A stretch of DNA of 64,000 nucleotides from Candidatus Chloroploca asiatica (GTDB taxonomy: Bacteria; Chloroflexota; Chloroflexia; Chloroflexales; Chloroflexaceae). The DNA lies in the NCBI RefSeq assembly GCF_002532075.1, contig NZ_LYXE01000063.1, positions 124,001 through 188,000 on the forward strand, read 5' to 3'. A program made the translations under genes and the position numbers. Shown here one piece after another: positions 1 to 8,549 of the stretch; position 1 is the first letter of the stretch; each line of letters starts with the position of its first letter. The notes below the pieces were generated by a model that worked only from the letters and a program-made list of their open reading frames with translations, did not search any database and had not been told where the DNA came from.

Positions 1-117
1 CAACGCTTCACGGGCCACCCCGAGGCCTGCATGCTCCATCAAACCTTCCCACGTAGCGCCGGCCTCAACCGCAGCCTGTTCCAAACGCCGCATCTCGGCT
101 GTAGCAACAATTTTCAC
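1..117 (-). CDS. nnr: NAD(P)HX epimerase/dehydratase, N-terminal fragment
   Basis: Partial gene running off the left edge; only the first 39 codons are present. The translation begins MKIVATAEMRRLEQAAVEAG and continues with a WEGLMEHAG segment, the typical start of the YjeF_N (NAD(P)HX epimerase) domain, which repairs hydrated NAD(P)H. In bacteria this domain is usually fused to an ADP-dependent dehydratase, but that part lies outside the window. The GTG start at 117 overlaps the acpS stop as GTGA, so the two genes are translationally coupled; the acpS-nnr pairing is common. The family call is good, the full domain content is inferred. Confidence 0.8.
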   Translation of the reverse strand, partial: MKIVATAEMRRLEQAAVEAGATWEGLMEHAGLGVAREAL

Positions 118-530
118 GGCAAGCCTGCCAATCCAACCACACTCGCCATCGCATACTCGCGTGTATGCGTCAGGCTCAGTGACAACTCGTCCAGACCAAG
201 GGCCGCCGCAGCCTCTGCTGCCGCACCATGCAACACAAGCTGAGGCCGACCATCATCAGCCCGTCGAACCTCGATCTCGTGCAGGTGCAGCAGCGGCACC
301 GTCGCCTCGGCAGCCCCGAGGCCACTCAGACCACGCCCAAGCGCCTTCACTGTGGCTTCTTTGGCCGCCCAGCGCGCTGCCAACGAATCAAAGCGTGGCG
401 CTCGCGTCGCGAGGCCACAATCTTCTAGTTCCCGTGGCGTAAAGACCCGCTGCGTGAAACGCTCGCCCCACTGTTCGACCGCTTCACGTACACGCCCGAC
501 TTCGACAAGATCAATGCCATGATAAATCAT
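114..530 (-). CDS. acpS: Holo-[acyl-carrier-protein] synthase
   Basis: Transfers 4'-phosphopantetheine from CoA to apo-ACP, activating fatty acid synthesis in the cytoplasm. The 138-residue protein has the AcpS signature GIDLVEVGRV near the N-terminus (Mg-binding Asp), the FTPRELEDC segment, the RWAAKEATVKALG helix carrying the second metal ligand, and the SLTHTREYAMASV strand near the end. Length is usual for the family. ATG at 530 is preferred over the in-frame TTG three bases upstream. The gene begins just after the stop of the upstream FecR-like gene and ends overlapping nnr, so it belongs to a minus-strand operon. Confidence 0.93.
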   Translation of the reverse strand: MIYHGIDLVEVGRVREAVEQWGERFTQRVFTPRELEDCGLATRAPRFDSLAARWAAKEATVKALGRGLSGLGAAEATVPLLHLHEIEVRRADDGRPQLVLHGAAAEAAAALGLDELSLSLTHTREYAMASVVGLAGLP

Positions 531-533
531 CAA

Positions 534-1946
534 CTATTGCTCGCCAACAAGTGAAACCTCGGTAACCCGTGAATCATAGTCATGGCCCTGCGCAAAGATC
601 TGGATGCTCCGCAAATAACGAAAATCGGGTAGTTTATCTTGCTCACGCAGATCAAAACTAATCAAAGCCCACTCGGCTAATGGCACCGGATAATACGTCA
701 CCCCTGGCTCACGCACCATCGGCGCAACCGCATCTTCATCAACAAAGATACAATAGTCACGCTGCTCTTCAGGATCAGCCGGGGTCGTCCGCTTCGCGAT
801 GAGCCGCACCATCACTGGGCATTCGACCCCACGATCACCCGTGTCGGGCAAGGATTGATAGAGCACCCGCACCCAGAGTGAGAGGTGCAAACTGGGAAAC
901 TCCGAGATATCCACCCCCAACCCCTGCGCCCCCAGTTCCTGCTTGATGCCGGTGGTGAAACTACTTGTCTGCCCACCCGCACGATAAAACCAGGCGGCAA
1001 CCCGTCGCTCGTTGGGGGCACAGAAGTTGTTGACAATCGGGGGCCGACAGGTCTGCGCAAGCCGAAAGAAGCCCTGGTTCTCACGCGGCAGATCTGGCCC
1101 TGAATAGACGTGCCAGTACTCGGAACGTGGTCGTGTGGGATCAGCCACCGTGGTATTGTTGTATTCCACCTCGGTAAACTGGCTAAACCCACCATCACGC
1201 ACCAGATCCCAGCGTGCCGGAACCACAAGCCCCGGGGAACCAGCCGCATCAATCGTCACCCGTTCACGCGAACCGAGGCTTACCGCTTCCCCATCCACCC
1301 CGATAACCGTGGCCGAACCACTCCGCACCGCAACGTCAACTTCCTGCGCAAGAACGTCATCAACCCGCAACACCGAGCGTGCCGGGGACCGTAACTCGAC
1401 ACTGTAACTGCCACCCGGCGTCAACTCGATCACCGCATCACCAACAAGAACCTGGAATTGCACCTGGTCATAAGGCTGAGCTTCCGCCAGATCGTACCGG
1501 ATGTATCCCCTGTTTTGCCTCATCACCACCCGAAAATGATCCTGGTTCCACCGACTAACCTCCATGGTTTCAAGCGTCAGTTCGGTTCCCGCCCACAGAT
1601 CAAATTGGCTCGCATCAAAGAGCTTGATCGTCGCCACCTGACCATAACCAGCCGTCGCCGTCGTACGCACACTATCGCCCTCAACCAGAACCAAACCATC
1701 AGGCGCACCCTGATAGATCGTCCGCTGCGCCGGGCGCCAACTCAACGACTCAGCCGGGCCACGCACAATCAGCGTCGCTTCACCGGTGAGCGTTGCCTCT
1801 TGATACACATTCCGTACGGTCAACCCTGCCCATGTCAGCAACCCGACAAAAAGGGCAAAAAAGAAGAGCAGGCTTGCCCAGGCAATGCTCAACGTCCGCT
1901 GTTGAGCCGCCTGGCGTAAAGCAACACCTGAATCAGCTGTTTGCAT
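534..1946 (-). CDS. FecR-domain membrane-anchored protein
   Basis: A 470-aa protein with a short cytoplasmic N-terminus and one hydrophobic segment (about residues 20-43), followed by a large extracytoplasmic part. Residues about 80-230 look like a FecR-type beta domain (a region on EGDSVRTTATAGYGQVATIK and a later VRSGSATVIGVDGEAVSLG stretch), seen in anti-sigma sensors and cell-surface proteins. The C-terminal 230 residues look like a jelly-roll or carbohydrate-binding beta-sandwich. No sigma factor gene is adjacent, so a classical anti-sigma role is not supported. It lies 9 bp after the ROK kinase and runs straight into acpS, probably one transcript. Function unknown; FecR-like fold is inferred. 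Confidence 0.7.
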   Translation of the reverse strand: MQTADSGVALRQAAQQRTLSIAWASLLFFFALFVGLLTWAGLTVRNVYQEATLTGEATLIVRGPAESLSWRPAQRTIYQGAPDGLVLVEGDSVRTTATAGYGQVATIKLFDASQFDLWAGTELTLETMEVSRWNQDHFRVVMRQNRGYIRYDLAEAQPYDQVQFQVLVGDAVIELTPGGSYSVELRSPARSVLRVDDVLAQEVDVAVRSGSATVIGVDGEAVSLGSRERVTIDAAGSPGLVVPARWDLVRDGGFSQFTEVEYNNTTVADPTRPRSEYWHVYSGPDLPRENQGFFRLAQTCRPPIVNNFCAPNERRVAAWFYRAGGQTSSFTTGIKQELGAQGLGVDISEFPSLHLSLWVRVLYQSLPDTGDRGVECPVMVRLIAKRTTPADPEEQRDYCIFVDEDAVAPMVREPGVTYYPVPLAEWALISFDLREQDKLPDFRYLRSIQIFAQGHDYDSRVTEVSLVGEQ

Positions 1947-1955
1947 AATTTATAT

Positions 1956-2888
1956 CTACTCTATGCACTGCAACGCAAGGGCTGCGGCACCAAGCAAACC
2001 AACATGATCGCCTAAGGAAGCCGCAAGAATGGGCACCTCACGATAGAGTGGCACCCGTACATTGGCATACGCCACTTCCCGAGCGGCCTCCAACAAGGCT
2101 GGATTGTGCAGGATGACACTTCCCCCTACGAGAAGAATTTCAGGACTAAAGAGATGCAGCATCGAGGCAAAACCCATACCCAACAGACGCGCTTCACGCT
2201 CCATTAACTGTCGGGCCAACCGATCGCCTTGCTGCGCCGCCAAGGACACCTCGGCTGCCGTGACCGTCGTCGGTGTCGCCAATGTGTGCAGGGCACTATC
2301 AGGATAGTGGGGCATCTGCTTGGCCGCCTCACGGCCAAGCGCGGTTCCCGAAGCGAGATCTTCCCAGATCGCCCCAGTCGCATGATCCACAATCAAAAAA
2401 CCTGGTTCCCCAGCAGCTCCTAGGCGCCCAAGTAGCAATTGACCATCAACGATAACGCCGCCACCTATCCCTGTACTCACCGTCAGATAAACTAGGTGGC
2501 GTAGCCCTTGGCCACGCCCAAACCGCCACTCGCCCAGGGCAGCCGCATTGGCATCGTTCCCAAGGGTGACGGGCAAGCCCGTCGCTGTGGCGACCCGATC
2601 ACGCAACGGGAAGGCATCCCACCCCGGCATGTTCGGCGGCGAATAGATCATCCCGGTGACCGGATCAAGCGGTCCCGGTGCACCAATGCCCAGACCCAAC
2701 AACCGATCATTGGGCAAAACTACGGCTCGCACCAGTTCAATCAACTTCAGGACACGCCCCAGAACCGCCTCGGCACCTTCATGCACCAGCGTCGCGGTAC
2801 GCTCAGACACAACGAGCTCACCCGTGAGCGTCACAAGCGCGGCACGGAGTTGGGTTCCCCCAATGTCAACTGCAATAACGTAGTCCAT
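1956..2888 (-). CDS. ROK-family sugar kinase (glucokinase-like)
   Basis: Cytoplasmic ATP-dependent hexose kinase of the ROK family. The N-terminal phosphate-binding loop VDIGGTQLRAAL, the GIGAPGPLDP segment, the sugar-binding GNDANAAALGEW motif and the TVSTGIGGGVIVDG stretch are all present. The usual ROK Cys-rich zinc motif (GxCGCxGxxE) is absent: the corresponding region reads LGAAGEPGFLIVDHATG, which is common in bacterial glucokinases without that zinc site. The start is set to ATG 2888; an in-frame upstream ATG at 2945 would add 19 unrelated residues and overlap the promoter. The -10 hexamer lies only 7 bases before this ATG, suggesting a leaderless or very short-leader mRNA. Confidence 0.88.
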   Translation of the reverse strand: MDYVIAVDIGGTQLRAALVTLTGELVVSERTATLVHEGAEAVLGRVLKLIELVRAVVLPNDRLLGLGIGAPGPLDPVTGMIYSPPNMPGWDAFPLRDRVATATGLPVTLGNDANAAALGEWRFGRGQGLRHLVYLTVSTGIGGGVIVDGQLLLGRLGAAGEPGFLIVDHATGAIWEDLASGTALGREAAKQMPHYPDSALHTLATPTTVTAAEVSLAAQQGDRLARQLMEREARLLGMGFASMLHLFSPEILLVGGSVILHNPALLEAAREVAYANVRVPLYREVPILAASLGDHVGLLGAAALALQCIE

Positions 2889-2895
2889 ACCCTCG

Positions 2896-2925
2896 ATTAT
2901 AGCACGCTGATTGACTCTCTGTGAA
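2896..2925 (-). promoter_or_regulatory. Promoter of the ROK kinase operon
   Basis: On the minus strand, TTCACA (2925-2920), an 18-bp spacer ending in TGC, then TATAAT (2901-2896). The extended TGC-TATAAT box is a strong sigma-70/SigA match. The -10 ends 7 bases before ATG 2888. It is back to back with the lexA promoter, the two -35 boxes being 8 bp apart. Confidence 0.7.
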
Positions 2926-2933
2926 GAAAACGC

Positions 2934-2963
2934 TTGACAGCACAAGTGTTTGCTTGCTATAAT
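2934..2963 (+). promoter_or_regulatory. Promoter of lexA
   Basis: Perfect consensus hexamers: TTGACA (2934-2939), an 18-bp spacer and TATAAT (2958-2963). This is the strongest sigma-70-type promoter seen in the window. It fires toward lexA and leaves a leader of about 100 bases. The presumed start site falls inside the candidate LexA box. Confidence 0.8.
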
Positions 2964-2967
2964 ACAT

Positions 2968-2981
2968 CCTACATACGTTCT
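2968..2981. promoter_or_regulatory. Candidate LexA box (autoregulation)
   Basis: CCTACATACGTTCT matches the Gram-positive type LexA consensus CGAACRNRYGTTYG at 11 of 14 positions, with an intact CGTTC half-site and a decayed left half. It sits directly after the lexA -10 box, where bound LexA would block initiation. The match is imperfect and the operator used by Chloroflexales LexA is not known to me, so this is a candidate only. Confidence 0.4.
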
Positions 2982-3066
2982 ATCGTGTCAAGGTCGGCGA
3001 TTGAACAATGCATCCATCTGCCGTTGGCCCCTGTCTGGGCTACGGCCTGAAGAAAGGACAGGGCAT

Positions 3067-3726
3067 ATGCGGTCTTCAAATGGGCTTTCCGTACGCCAGG
3101 AGAAGATTCTGAACTACATCAGGGACTTTCTCAAAAAGAACAACTATCCGCCAGCCATTCGTGATATTCAGAATGACCTCGGCATCAGTTCAACGTCGGT
3201 TGTCGCCTACAATCTGCGCATCCTGGAAGAGAAAGGCAAAATTTCCCGCGATGGCAAAATTTCCCGCGGCATCAGCATTCCAGGGATGACTCTTGATCAG
3301 ACCGTGGTAACGTCACACGGCTTTACGGTACCAATGCTCGGGATGATTACCGCTGGTTCACCCTTGCCCGACCCTGAAGCGATCAATGTCGAGGATGCGG
3401 AACAGATCGAGGTGCCCGCTGAACTGGGTTCAGCCGACAAATTGCGTGATGTCTATGCCCTAAAGGTACGTGGGTATTCAATGGTTGATGCGCTGATCGG
3501 CGACGGTGATATCGTGCTCTTGCGCTATCAAGAGACCGCCGATAATGGGCAGACCGTCGTTGCTCGCCTTGTTGACGAAAATGCAGTCACTCTCAAAAAG
3601 TTCTACCACGAGGGTGAACGCATCCGCTTGCAACCAGCCAATGTGACGATGGAGCCGATCTTTACGACGCCTGATAATCTGCATATTCAGGGGCGCGTGG
3701 TCGGTGTGATCCGTAGCGTTGAATAG
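3067..3726 (+). CDS. lexA: LexA repressor / SOS-response autoprotease
   Basis: Transcriptional repressor of the SOS regulon that self-cleaves when RecA filaments form. Residues about 1-70 are the winged helix (VRQEKILNYIRDF, PPAIRDIQNDLGISS). The cleavage site Ala95-Gly96 lies in MITAGSPLPDP; the catalytic Ser138 is in RGYSMVDALIGDGD and the catalytic Lys177 in AVTLKKF. Length 219 aa is usual. ATG 3067 has an AAAGGA ribosome-binding site; the longer frame upstream has no family resemblance. Its own promoter and a possible LexA box lie upstream, and a perfect 24-bp hairpin terminates it. Confidence 0.95.
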   Translation: MRSSNGLSVRQEKILNYIRDFLKKNNYPPAIRDIQNDLGISSTSVVAYNLRILEEKGKISRDGKISRGISIPGMTLDQTVVTSHGFTVPMLGMITAGSPLPDPEAINVEDAEQIEVPAELGSADKLRDVYALKVRGYSMVDALIGDGDIVLLRYQETADNGQTVVARLVDENAVTLKKFYHEGERIRLQPANVTMEPIFTTPDNLHIQGRVVGVIRSVE

Positions 3727-3731
3727 ACCAC

Positions 3732-3792
3732 AGAGGCCTGAGGGAGGAAAGAACGCCAGCTAAGCTGGCGTTCTTTCCTCCCTCAGGTCTCT
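3732..3792. terminator. Bidirectional terminator between lexA and the ABC permease
   Basis: A perfect 24-bp inverted repeat (3737-3760 with 3764-3787) around a TAA loop, extendable to 29 bp with one G-T pair. It sits exactly between two convergent genes. The upper stem contains AAAGAA/TTCTTT stretches but there is no separate T-tract. The very long perfect stem fits a bidirectional terminator. Confidence 0.8.
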
Positions 3793-4896
3793 TCATCCCG
3801 CTGGCCCCATCACTAGCGGTGGCGGCACAAGATACCACCATGCATGGGTGAAGTACGCAACCGCCCCAAGCCCGATCAGCAGCAAAGCAAAACCAAGATC
3901 AGTCCAGCGCAGATGCCAACGGCGATGCGGCAAGACAAGATGCGCACTCATCCAGCAGAGCAACACCGTCATCAGGCTATACCCAATCAGGGTCGCCCGA
4001 TAGATCGGTATGACGACCACGCCAGCCGGGCCGTAAAAGATTACCCCCGAGCTCAAGAGGTGCAAAAAGGGCAGGCCCCCGGTCGAAAAGTCAAAAGCAA
4101 TAAACGGCATCATCCCTGGATCAAAGCCACCTTCGATCACCCCTGGCTCAATCGTTGTCACCGCAAAGAGCGCACTGAGTGGGTTTAGATAGTAGAGCAT
4201 TGGGGGCGGTGGTTGCCCCGGTGGGTTACTGAACTGGCCCCACACGGCCCCGATGAGCAGCGGAACACCAATCAAGAGCACGACCAGCAGATAGGCAACC
4301 GTCGTTGCCCGGGCCGTACGCCGAAAAAGGCTCGAACAAAAGAGCCCGATCGCGCCAAAGGCAACCGTCGTCACCAGCAAGAGCACCACCGTCTTGACTA
4401 GCGCCTTGGGTTCTACTCCGCCAAAGACCAGTACAATGCTAAAGACTGGCAGCGACGCAAAAATGAGCAAAAAGAGGTAACTCAAGGCGGCAAACAACTT
4501 GCCCCAGAGGAGTTGCCCAGGACGCAGCGGGGTAGCCATGAGCATATCGTAGGTAAGTTGCTCTCGCTCACTGCTGATCGTCGCGCTCGTCAAGGCTGGG
4601 GCCAGCATAATAATCAAGAGCAATTCCACAAAACTGAGCCCACGGAAGAGCGCCTGGCCAACCTGCGCACTCAGCACTGTCCCCCCAAAACGCGCTTGCT
4701 GCAACATCAGTTGATAGATGCCCAACCCAGTCAGCGCCAGCAACACCAGAAATCCCGTCAAGATCAGATACGGACGCATGCCCCGCATCCGGGTGCGCAC
4801 CTCTTTGACAATGATCGGGTTCAGTTGAAAATGCCATGCTCGCATCCGCGCCTCATCTCTCAAGACCTGTACCCACGTACCTTGCCCACTACTCAC
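3793..4896 (-). CDS. ABC-2 type exporter permease
   Basis: Integral membrane subunit of an ABC exporter, 367 aa. After about 30 cytoplasmic residues (FQLNPIIVKEVRTRMRGMRP) come a TM helix near residues 42-62 and at least five more hydrophobic segments. An amphipathic part reads SSEREQLTYDMLMATPLRPGQLLWGKL, typical of ABC-2 permeases of the NatB/GldF type (shown here only as SSEREQ...LLWGK). The start overlaps the ATPase gene by 8 bp, so the two are co-translated. The substrate cannot be read from sequence. The upstream 806-aa exoprotein is probably part of the same machine. Confidence 0.85.
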   Translation of the reverse strand: MSSGQGTWVQVLRDEARMRAWHFQLNPIIVKEVRTRMRGMRPYLILTGFLVLLALTGLGIYQLMLQQARFGGTVLSAQVGQALFRGLSFVELLLIIMLAPALTSATISSEREQLTYDMLMATPLRPGQLLWGKLFAALSYLFLLIFASLPVFSIVLVFGGVEPKALVKTVVLLLVTTVAFGAIGLFCSSLFRRTARATTVAYLLVVLLIGVPLLIGAVWGQFSNPPGQPPPPMLYYLNPLSALFAVTTIEPGVIEGGFDPGMMPFIAFDFSTGGLPFLHLLSSGVIFYGPAGVVVIPIYRATLIGYSLMTVLLCWMSAHLVLPHRRWHLRWTDLGFALLLIGLGAVAYFTHAWWYLVPPPLVMGPAG

Positions 4897-5848
4897 CCGC
4901 CGTCAGCCGTAAAAAGAGTTCTTCCAGATTCTCGGCCTGAGCACGGAATTCACTGATCGCCAGACCCTGACCAATCAAATAGTGCAGCAGGCGCATCTGC
5001 AACGTCTCATCCGCTTCGTCAAGTTCGATAATCAGGGTTCGTTCTTCGGTTGGCGCAAGCCGCACCTTCCGCAGATGTGGCAACGTTTCGCTTGCCGTGC
5101 CAACGAGTCCGCGCAAAACAATTTCGGCCTGTTCAACACTGTGCAGCACGCGGATCCGCAACTGCGCCCCGCCTTGCAACTGGCGCCGAACTTCGTCAAC
5201 AGGCCCACTGATCACCATTTTGCCACTTTCGATGATCCCAATTTCGGTACAGATTTCGGCCAGTTCGCTGAGAATATGTGAACTCAGCACCACGGTTTTG
5301 TCCATTTCACGCAAGGTACGCAACAACTCACGCAGTTCAACGCGCGCCCGCGGATCAAGACCACTGGCTGGCTCGTCTAGCAACAGTACCGGTGGATTAT
5401 GCACCAGCGCATGTGCCAGACACAGTCGTTGCTGCATCCCCCGCGAGAGCGTCTGCACATACGCGGTGCGTTTGCTGCTGAGATCAACCAGACTCAACAA
5501 CTCATCAACCGTACGACTACGACGATCCGATGGAATACCATAACAACGGGCAAAAAAATCGAGATACTCCCAGACCCGCAGATCATCATAGACGCCAAAA
5601 AAATCAGGCATATACCCGACGAGACGCTGACCACTTCCCGGTACTAACCGTTGTCCCGAAAGCCGAATTTCACCACTCGACGGCTCGAGAAGACCGGCAA
5701 GCAAGCGCAAGGTCGTCGTTTTACCCGCCCCATTCGGCCCGATAAAGCCATAAATACTGCCACGCTCAACCCGTAAATTGAGTTGGTCAAGCGCGATCAT
5801 ACGCCCATAACGGCGGCTTAAATTGATCGTCTCAATCGCAGGGATCAC
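4889..5848 (-). CDS. ABC transporter ATP-binding protein
   Basis: Cytoplasmic ATPase of the ABC-2 exporter. It has Walker A GPNGAGKTTTLRLL, signature LSRGMQQRLCLAHAL, Walker B VLLLDEPASGLDP and the switch His in VVLSSHILSEL. The C-terminal 90 residues form the DUF4162-like tail found in NatA-type ATPases. The chosen start is GTG 5848: it has an AGAGGAG ribosome-binding site seven bases upstream, overlaps the previous stop as GTGA, and gives the normal 319-aa length. The longer frame upstream adds 13 residues inside the preceding gene. Confidence 0.92.
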   Translation of the reverse strand: MIPAIETINLSRRYGRMIALDQLNLRVERGSIYGFIGPNGAGKTTTLRLLAGLLEPSSGEIRLSGQRLVPGSGQRLVGYMPDFFGVYDDLRVWEYLDFFARCYGIPSDRRSRTVDELLSLVDLSSKRTAYVQTLSRGMQQRLCLAHALVHNPPVLLLDEPASGLDPRARVELRELLRTLREMDKTVVLSSHILSELAEICTEIGIIESGKMVISGPVDEVRRQLQGGAQLRIRVLHSVEQAEIVLRGLVGTASETLPHLRKVRLAPTEERTLIIELDEADETLQMRLLHYLIGQGLAISEFRAQAENLEELFLRLTAGE

Positions 5849-8265
5849 GGCAAGGCTCCTCTGACACTGATTCCAAGGTAAACACAACTAAAAGCGACCT
5901 GTGGCAACTCATTGCTCACCTGCATCCGTACCGTCCCATTGCTGCTCAGAAAGCGCTCAGGTTGGGCCACAGCAAAAGAGCGATCAGCCATACTCGAACC
6001 AACCGACTGGACAACCCAATTGCCCGTCACCCAATCATAGAGGGCTACGTTGGTACCGTCAGGCCACCCCCCATCGCCGCTGGTCAACAACGTCAACGCC
6101 GTTGGGCGCAACCCATACAGATCACGCGGCAGCCGCAACTGCAAGACCTGCGGCTGCGGCATCAGCGCGAGGCCATTGCCCTGGCCCCCATAGCAGAAAT
6201 TGGTTGCACTCGGCTCAAACTGAACCTGCATCCATTGCTCGCTCAGGTTCACCTCGGTGACGCTGACTTCGATGCGCGGAACCGCCGTAATCAAGGCCAG
6301 TTCCTGGCGATCCACCCGCAATTGCTCGTCACCAAAACGCACCGCAGCCGTATCAGCCCAGGCCACCAGCAACGGTTCGCTCTGATGCTGTCCTGGCCCA
6401 TAACTAAACCGTGCATCAAGAATCCGTACCCGTTGTTGAAGATCGGGACCAAGTGGTTGACCACCGGGGAGGCCCTGCTGCTGCAGTTCCTCGCCATACA
6501 TAAGATAGCTAACCGGCACAAAGACCGTGCCAAACATCTGATCCTGTTGCACCACCTGCAAGACGCCGCTCGCTGTCGCACCAGGAGCCAGATCGCCAAG
6601 GCGCAAGACCTGATTACCCTGCATCAGATGCGCCTCACGCAGGATGAGCGGGGTGTTATTCGTCACTTCGCCTTCAAGACGCTCACCATGAAAGATTAGC
6701 CTTGACTGCAACCCTTCCAGCGGAATCGACGTATCGGTCATCAAGGCGCGCATCGACCACTGCGCAATCGTCAGATCACGTACGGCGCTAAAACGGTCAT
6801 CTTGATGGTAAATCCCGCCGCTCGGCAGGGTCATATCCCAGGGCCCCTGGATCGAGATCGGGCGCATCAGCGGTGGGACACGCGACGAGACAACAGTCTG
6901 GACAGGGAGGGTGTACTCCTCACGTTGGGGCGAAAAAATCCCGAGAAACGAACGGGCGCGCGCAACACCCCCACTCCCTGCAGCCGGTTCAATCAGGGTC
7001 ACCTGATTGAAAAGTACCGCATTGCCCCGCTGCCAGAACCCGACCCCATAGGTCAAGCCTGCAAAGACCAGGGTAATCAGCGGAACCACGATCCAACCAA
7101 GCGCCTGACGGTCGAGATGACGCAGCAGCAGAAAGGTACCCGGCCCAACCAGCAGAATATAGGTCGCCACCAGCACCATCAACAAACCAAGTGGAGGAAA
7201 CTCGAGGGCAGGCAAACTGGTCAGACTCGCCGCCATATTGCTCTCGAGAAAACTATCCACACTCGTCTGTTCCGGTACAAAACCCGGAGGAAGCGGACTA
7301 GCCGAGCGCAACAACTCACCCCAAAAGAAACTCCACCCATCCCAGGCGAGCAAGGTCGGGTGACCGGGCGGCACGGCAAGGACGGTAATTAAACCCTGCC
7401 CCAGCGTCTGTTCCACAGCAATGGAATCATCAATTCCTGGCAATGTGAGTGGCAAGCGATAGGACAAGCGACCCGCTTGATCTGCAACCGGCTCAAGCCG
7501 CGCAAACGGCACATCCGCAACGGCAACCCCTGGCGTACCCACCAATGCTGCCGCCGACAACGGCCTCACTTCAACCACGTGCGCTGCACGAAGCGAAGCG
7601 GAGAGGCTGGCAAGCAAACCCGGAAGCTGATCGCCGCCACCAATCATCAGGCGCCCCCCCCGCACAACCCATTCATGCAAAGCCATCTGTTGGTCGTCGC
7701 GCAACTCGTTAGCCGTGATCTCATCGAGGAGGAGCGTATGAAACATCGTCAGACCAAGGGGATGGGAAGGGAGATCGGCAGATATGACCGGCATAACCAG
7801 CAAAGGTTGACCATCAGGTAACCGCTCGGGCAAGCGCAGCGGACGATCACGATCAGAAACAACACCAATCACATGCGCCCGTGCATTCGCTGGCATCAAC
7901 TGCAGTGGCTGGGTTGCCAGTTCGCGCCCGTCTTCCAGCACGCGGACAAAAAGACGCCGTGACGAAGGAGTCATATATGCATAGAGCGTCACCGCCTTGC
8001 GTGCCTCACGAGGCAACTCAAGCAATACTGCATACTGTGCCCCGTCACGCGTACCAACCTGCACTTGCACCGTGCGATCGACACCACGGTTTTCGACCTC
8101 AACAACCACAGGAAACCAGGTCGCCGTGCGAAAGAGATCGCCAAACAACGGCCTGGCTTGCAACGACAACGTCTCGACTTGAGCAGCACGAAGCGCTGGC
8201 ATAGGTGCAACGAGCACCACCAATGCCAGCAGCACAGGCAACCAGTGCAGTGAGCGCGACTTCAT
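5845..8265 (-). CDS. Large membrane-anchored extracytoplasmic protein of an ABC-2 exporter operon
   Basis: 806 aa with a signal peptide (residues about 1-28), an N-terminal beta-sandwich domain, a part around LHEWVVRGGRLMIGGGDQLP that resembles a glutamine-amidotransferase-like fold found in related membrane proteins, then two TM helices (about residues 365-390 and 400-425) and a beta-rich C-terminal exodomain. It is the first gene of a translationally coupled trio with an ATPase and permease, so it is likely an extracytoplasmic partner. The arrangement recalls gliding-type (Gld) or cell-envelope ABC systems, but no specific family name could be assigned. Confidence 0.65.
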   Translation of the reverse strand: MKSRSLHWLPVLLALVVLVAPMPALRAAQVETLSLQARPLFGDLFRTATWFPVVVEVENRGVDRTVQVQVGTRDGAQYAVLLELPREARKAVTLYAYMTPSSRRLFVRVLEDGRELATQPLQLMPANARAHVIGVVSDRDRPLRLPERLPDGQPLLVMPVISADLPSHPLGLTMFHTLLLDEITANELRDDQQMALHEWVVRGGRLMIGGGDQLPGLLASLSASLRAAHVVEVRPLSAAALVGTPGVAVADVPFARLEPVADQAGRLSYRLPLTLPGIDDSIAVEQTLGQGLITVLAVPPGHPTLLAWDGWSFFWGELLRSASPLPPGFVPEQTSVDSFLESNMAASLTSLPALEFPPLGLLMVLVATYILLVGPGTFLLLRHLDRQALGWIVVPLITLVFAGLTYGVGFWQRGNAVLFNQVTLIEPAAGSGGVARARSFLGIFSPQREEYTLPVQTVVSSRVPPLMRPISIQGPWDMTLPSGGIYHQDDRFSAVRDLTIAQWSMRALMTDTSIPLEGLQSRLIFHGERLEGEVTNNTPLILREAHLMQGNQVLRLGDLAPGATASGVLQVVQQDQMFGTVFVPVSYLMYGEELQQQGLPGGQPLGPDLQQRVRILDARFSYGPGQHQSEPLLVAWADTAAVRFGDEQLRVDRQELALITAVPRIEVSVTEVNLSEQWMQVQFEPSATNFCYGGQGNGLALMPQPQVLQLRLPRDLYGLRPTALTLLTSGDGGWPDGTNVALYDWVTGNWVVQSVGSSMADRSFAVAQPERFLSSNGTVRMQVSNELPQVAFSCVYLGISVRGALP

Positions 8266-8347
8266 AGATGCGTGCCTTCAGACAAGCAAACCTACCGGGG
8301 CCAACGCAACAAGGCGGGAGTGACCTCTCAACCACTACCGCCCACAG

Positions 8348-8378
8348 TATAATACTGAACTGCCAGGAGCAAACTGAA
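8348..8378 (-). promoter_or_regulatory. Weak candidate promoter for the 806-aa protein operon
   Basis: On the minus strand TTCAGT (8378-8373), 18 bp, TATTAT (8354-8349), lying about 80 bases before the ATG at 8265. The -10 is inside a GTATAATAC palindrome, so a plus-strand TATAAT is also present, but that strand has no convincing -35 or gene. Low confidence. The rest of 8266-8549 shows no other gene or repeat. Confidence 0.3.
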
Positions 8379-8549
8379 AAAAGCGTGATAGCAAGCGCTA
8401 TAACGCAAAAAACTACATGCAAACTAGGCAAACACTCGGAAGGGCAGACGGGGCAACCAGCCGAAGGTGGCAAGAAGAGAGAAGTTGGCAAGGCACGCGG
8501 AAAGCTTGACGGTATTCGTCAAACCTTCTCGTACCTTGCCAGGATCGAC

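Noticed and set aside
5962-6699. 245-codon plus-strand frame opposite the 806-aa gene
   Set aside because: No start signal; the minus-strand gene has a signal peptide, TM helices and coupled downstream genes.
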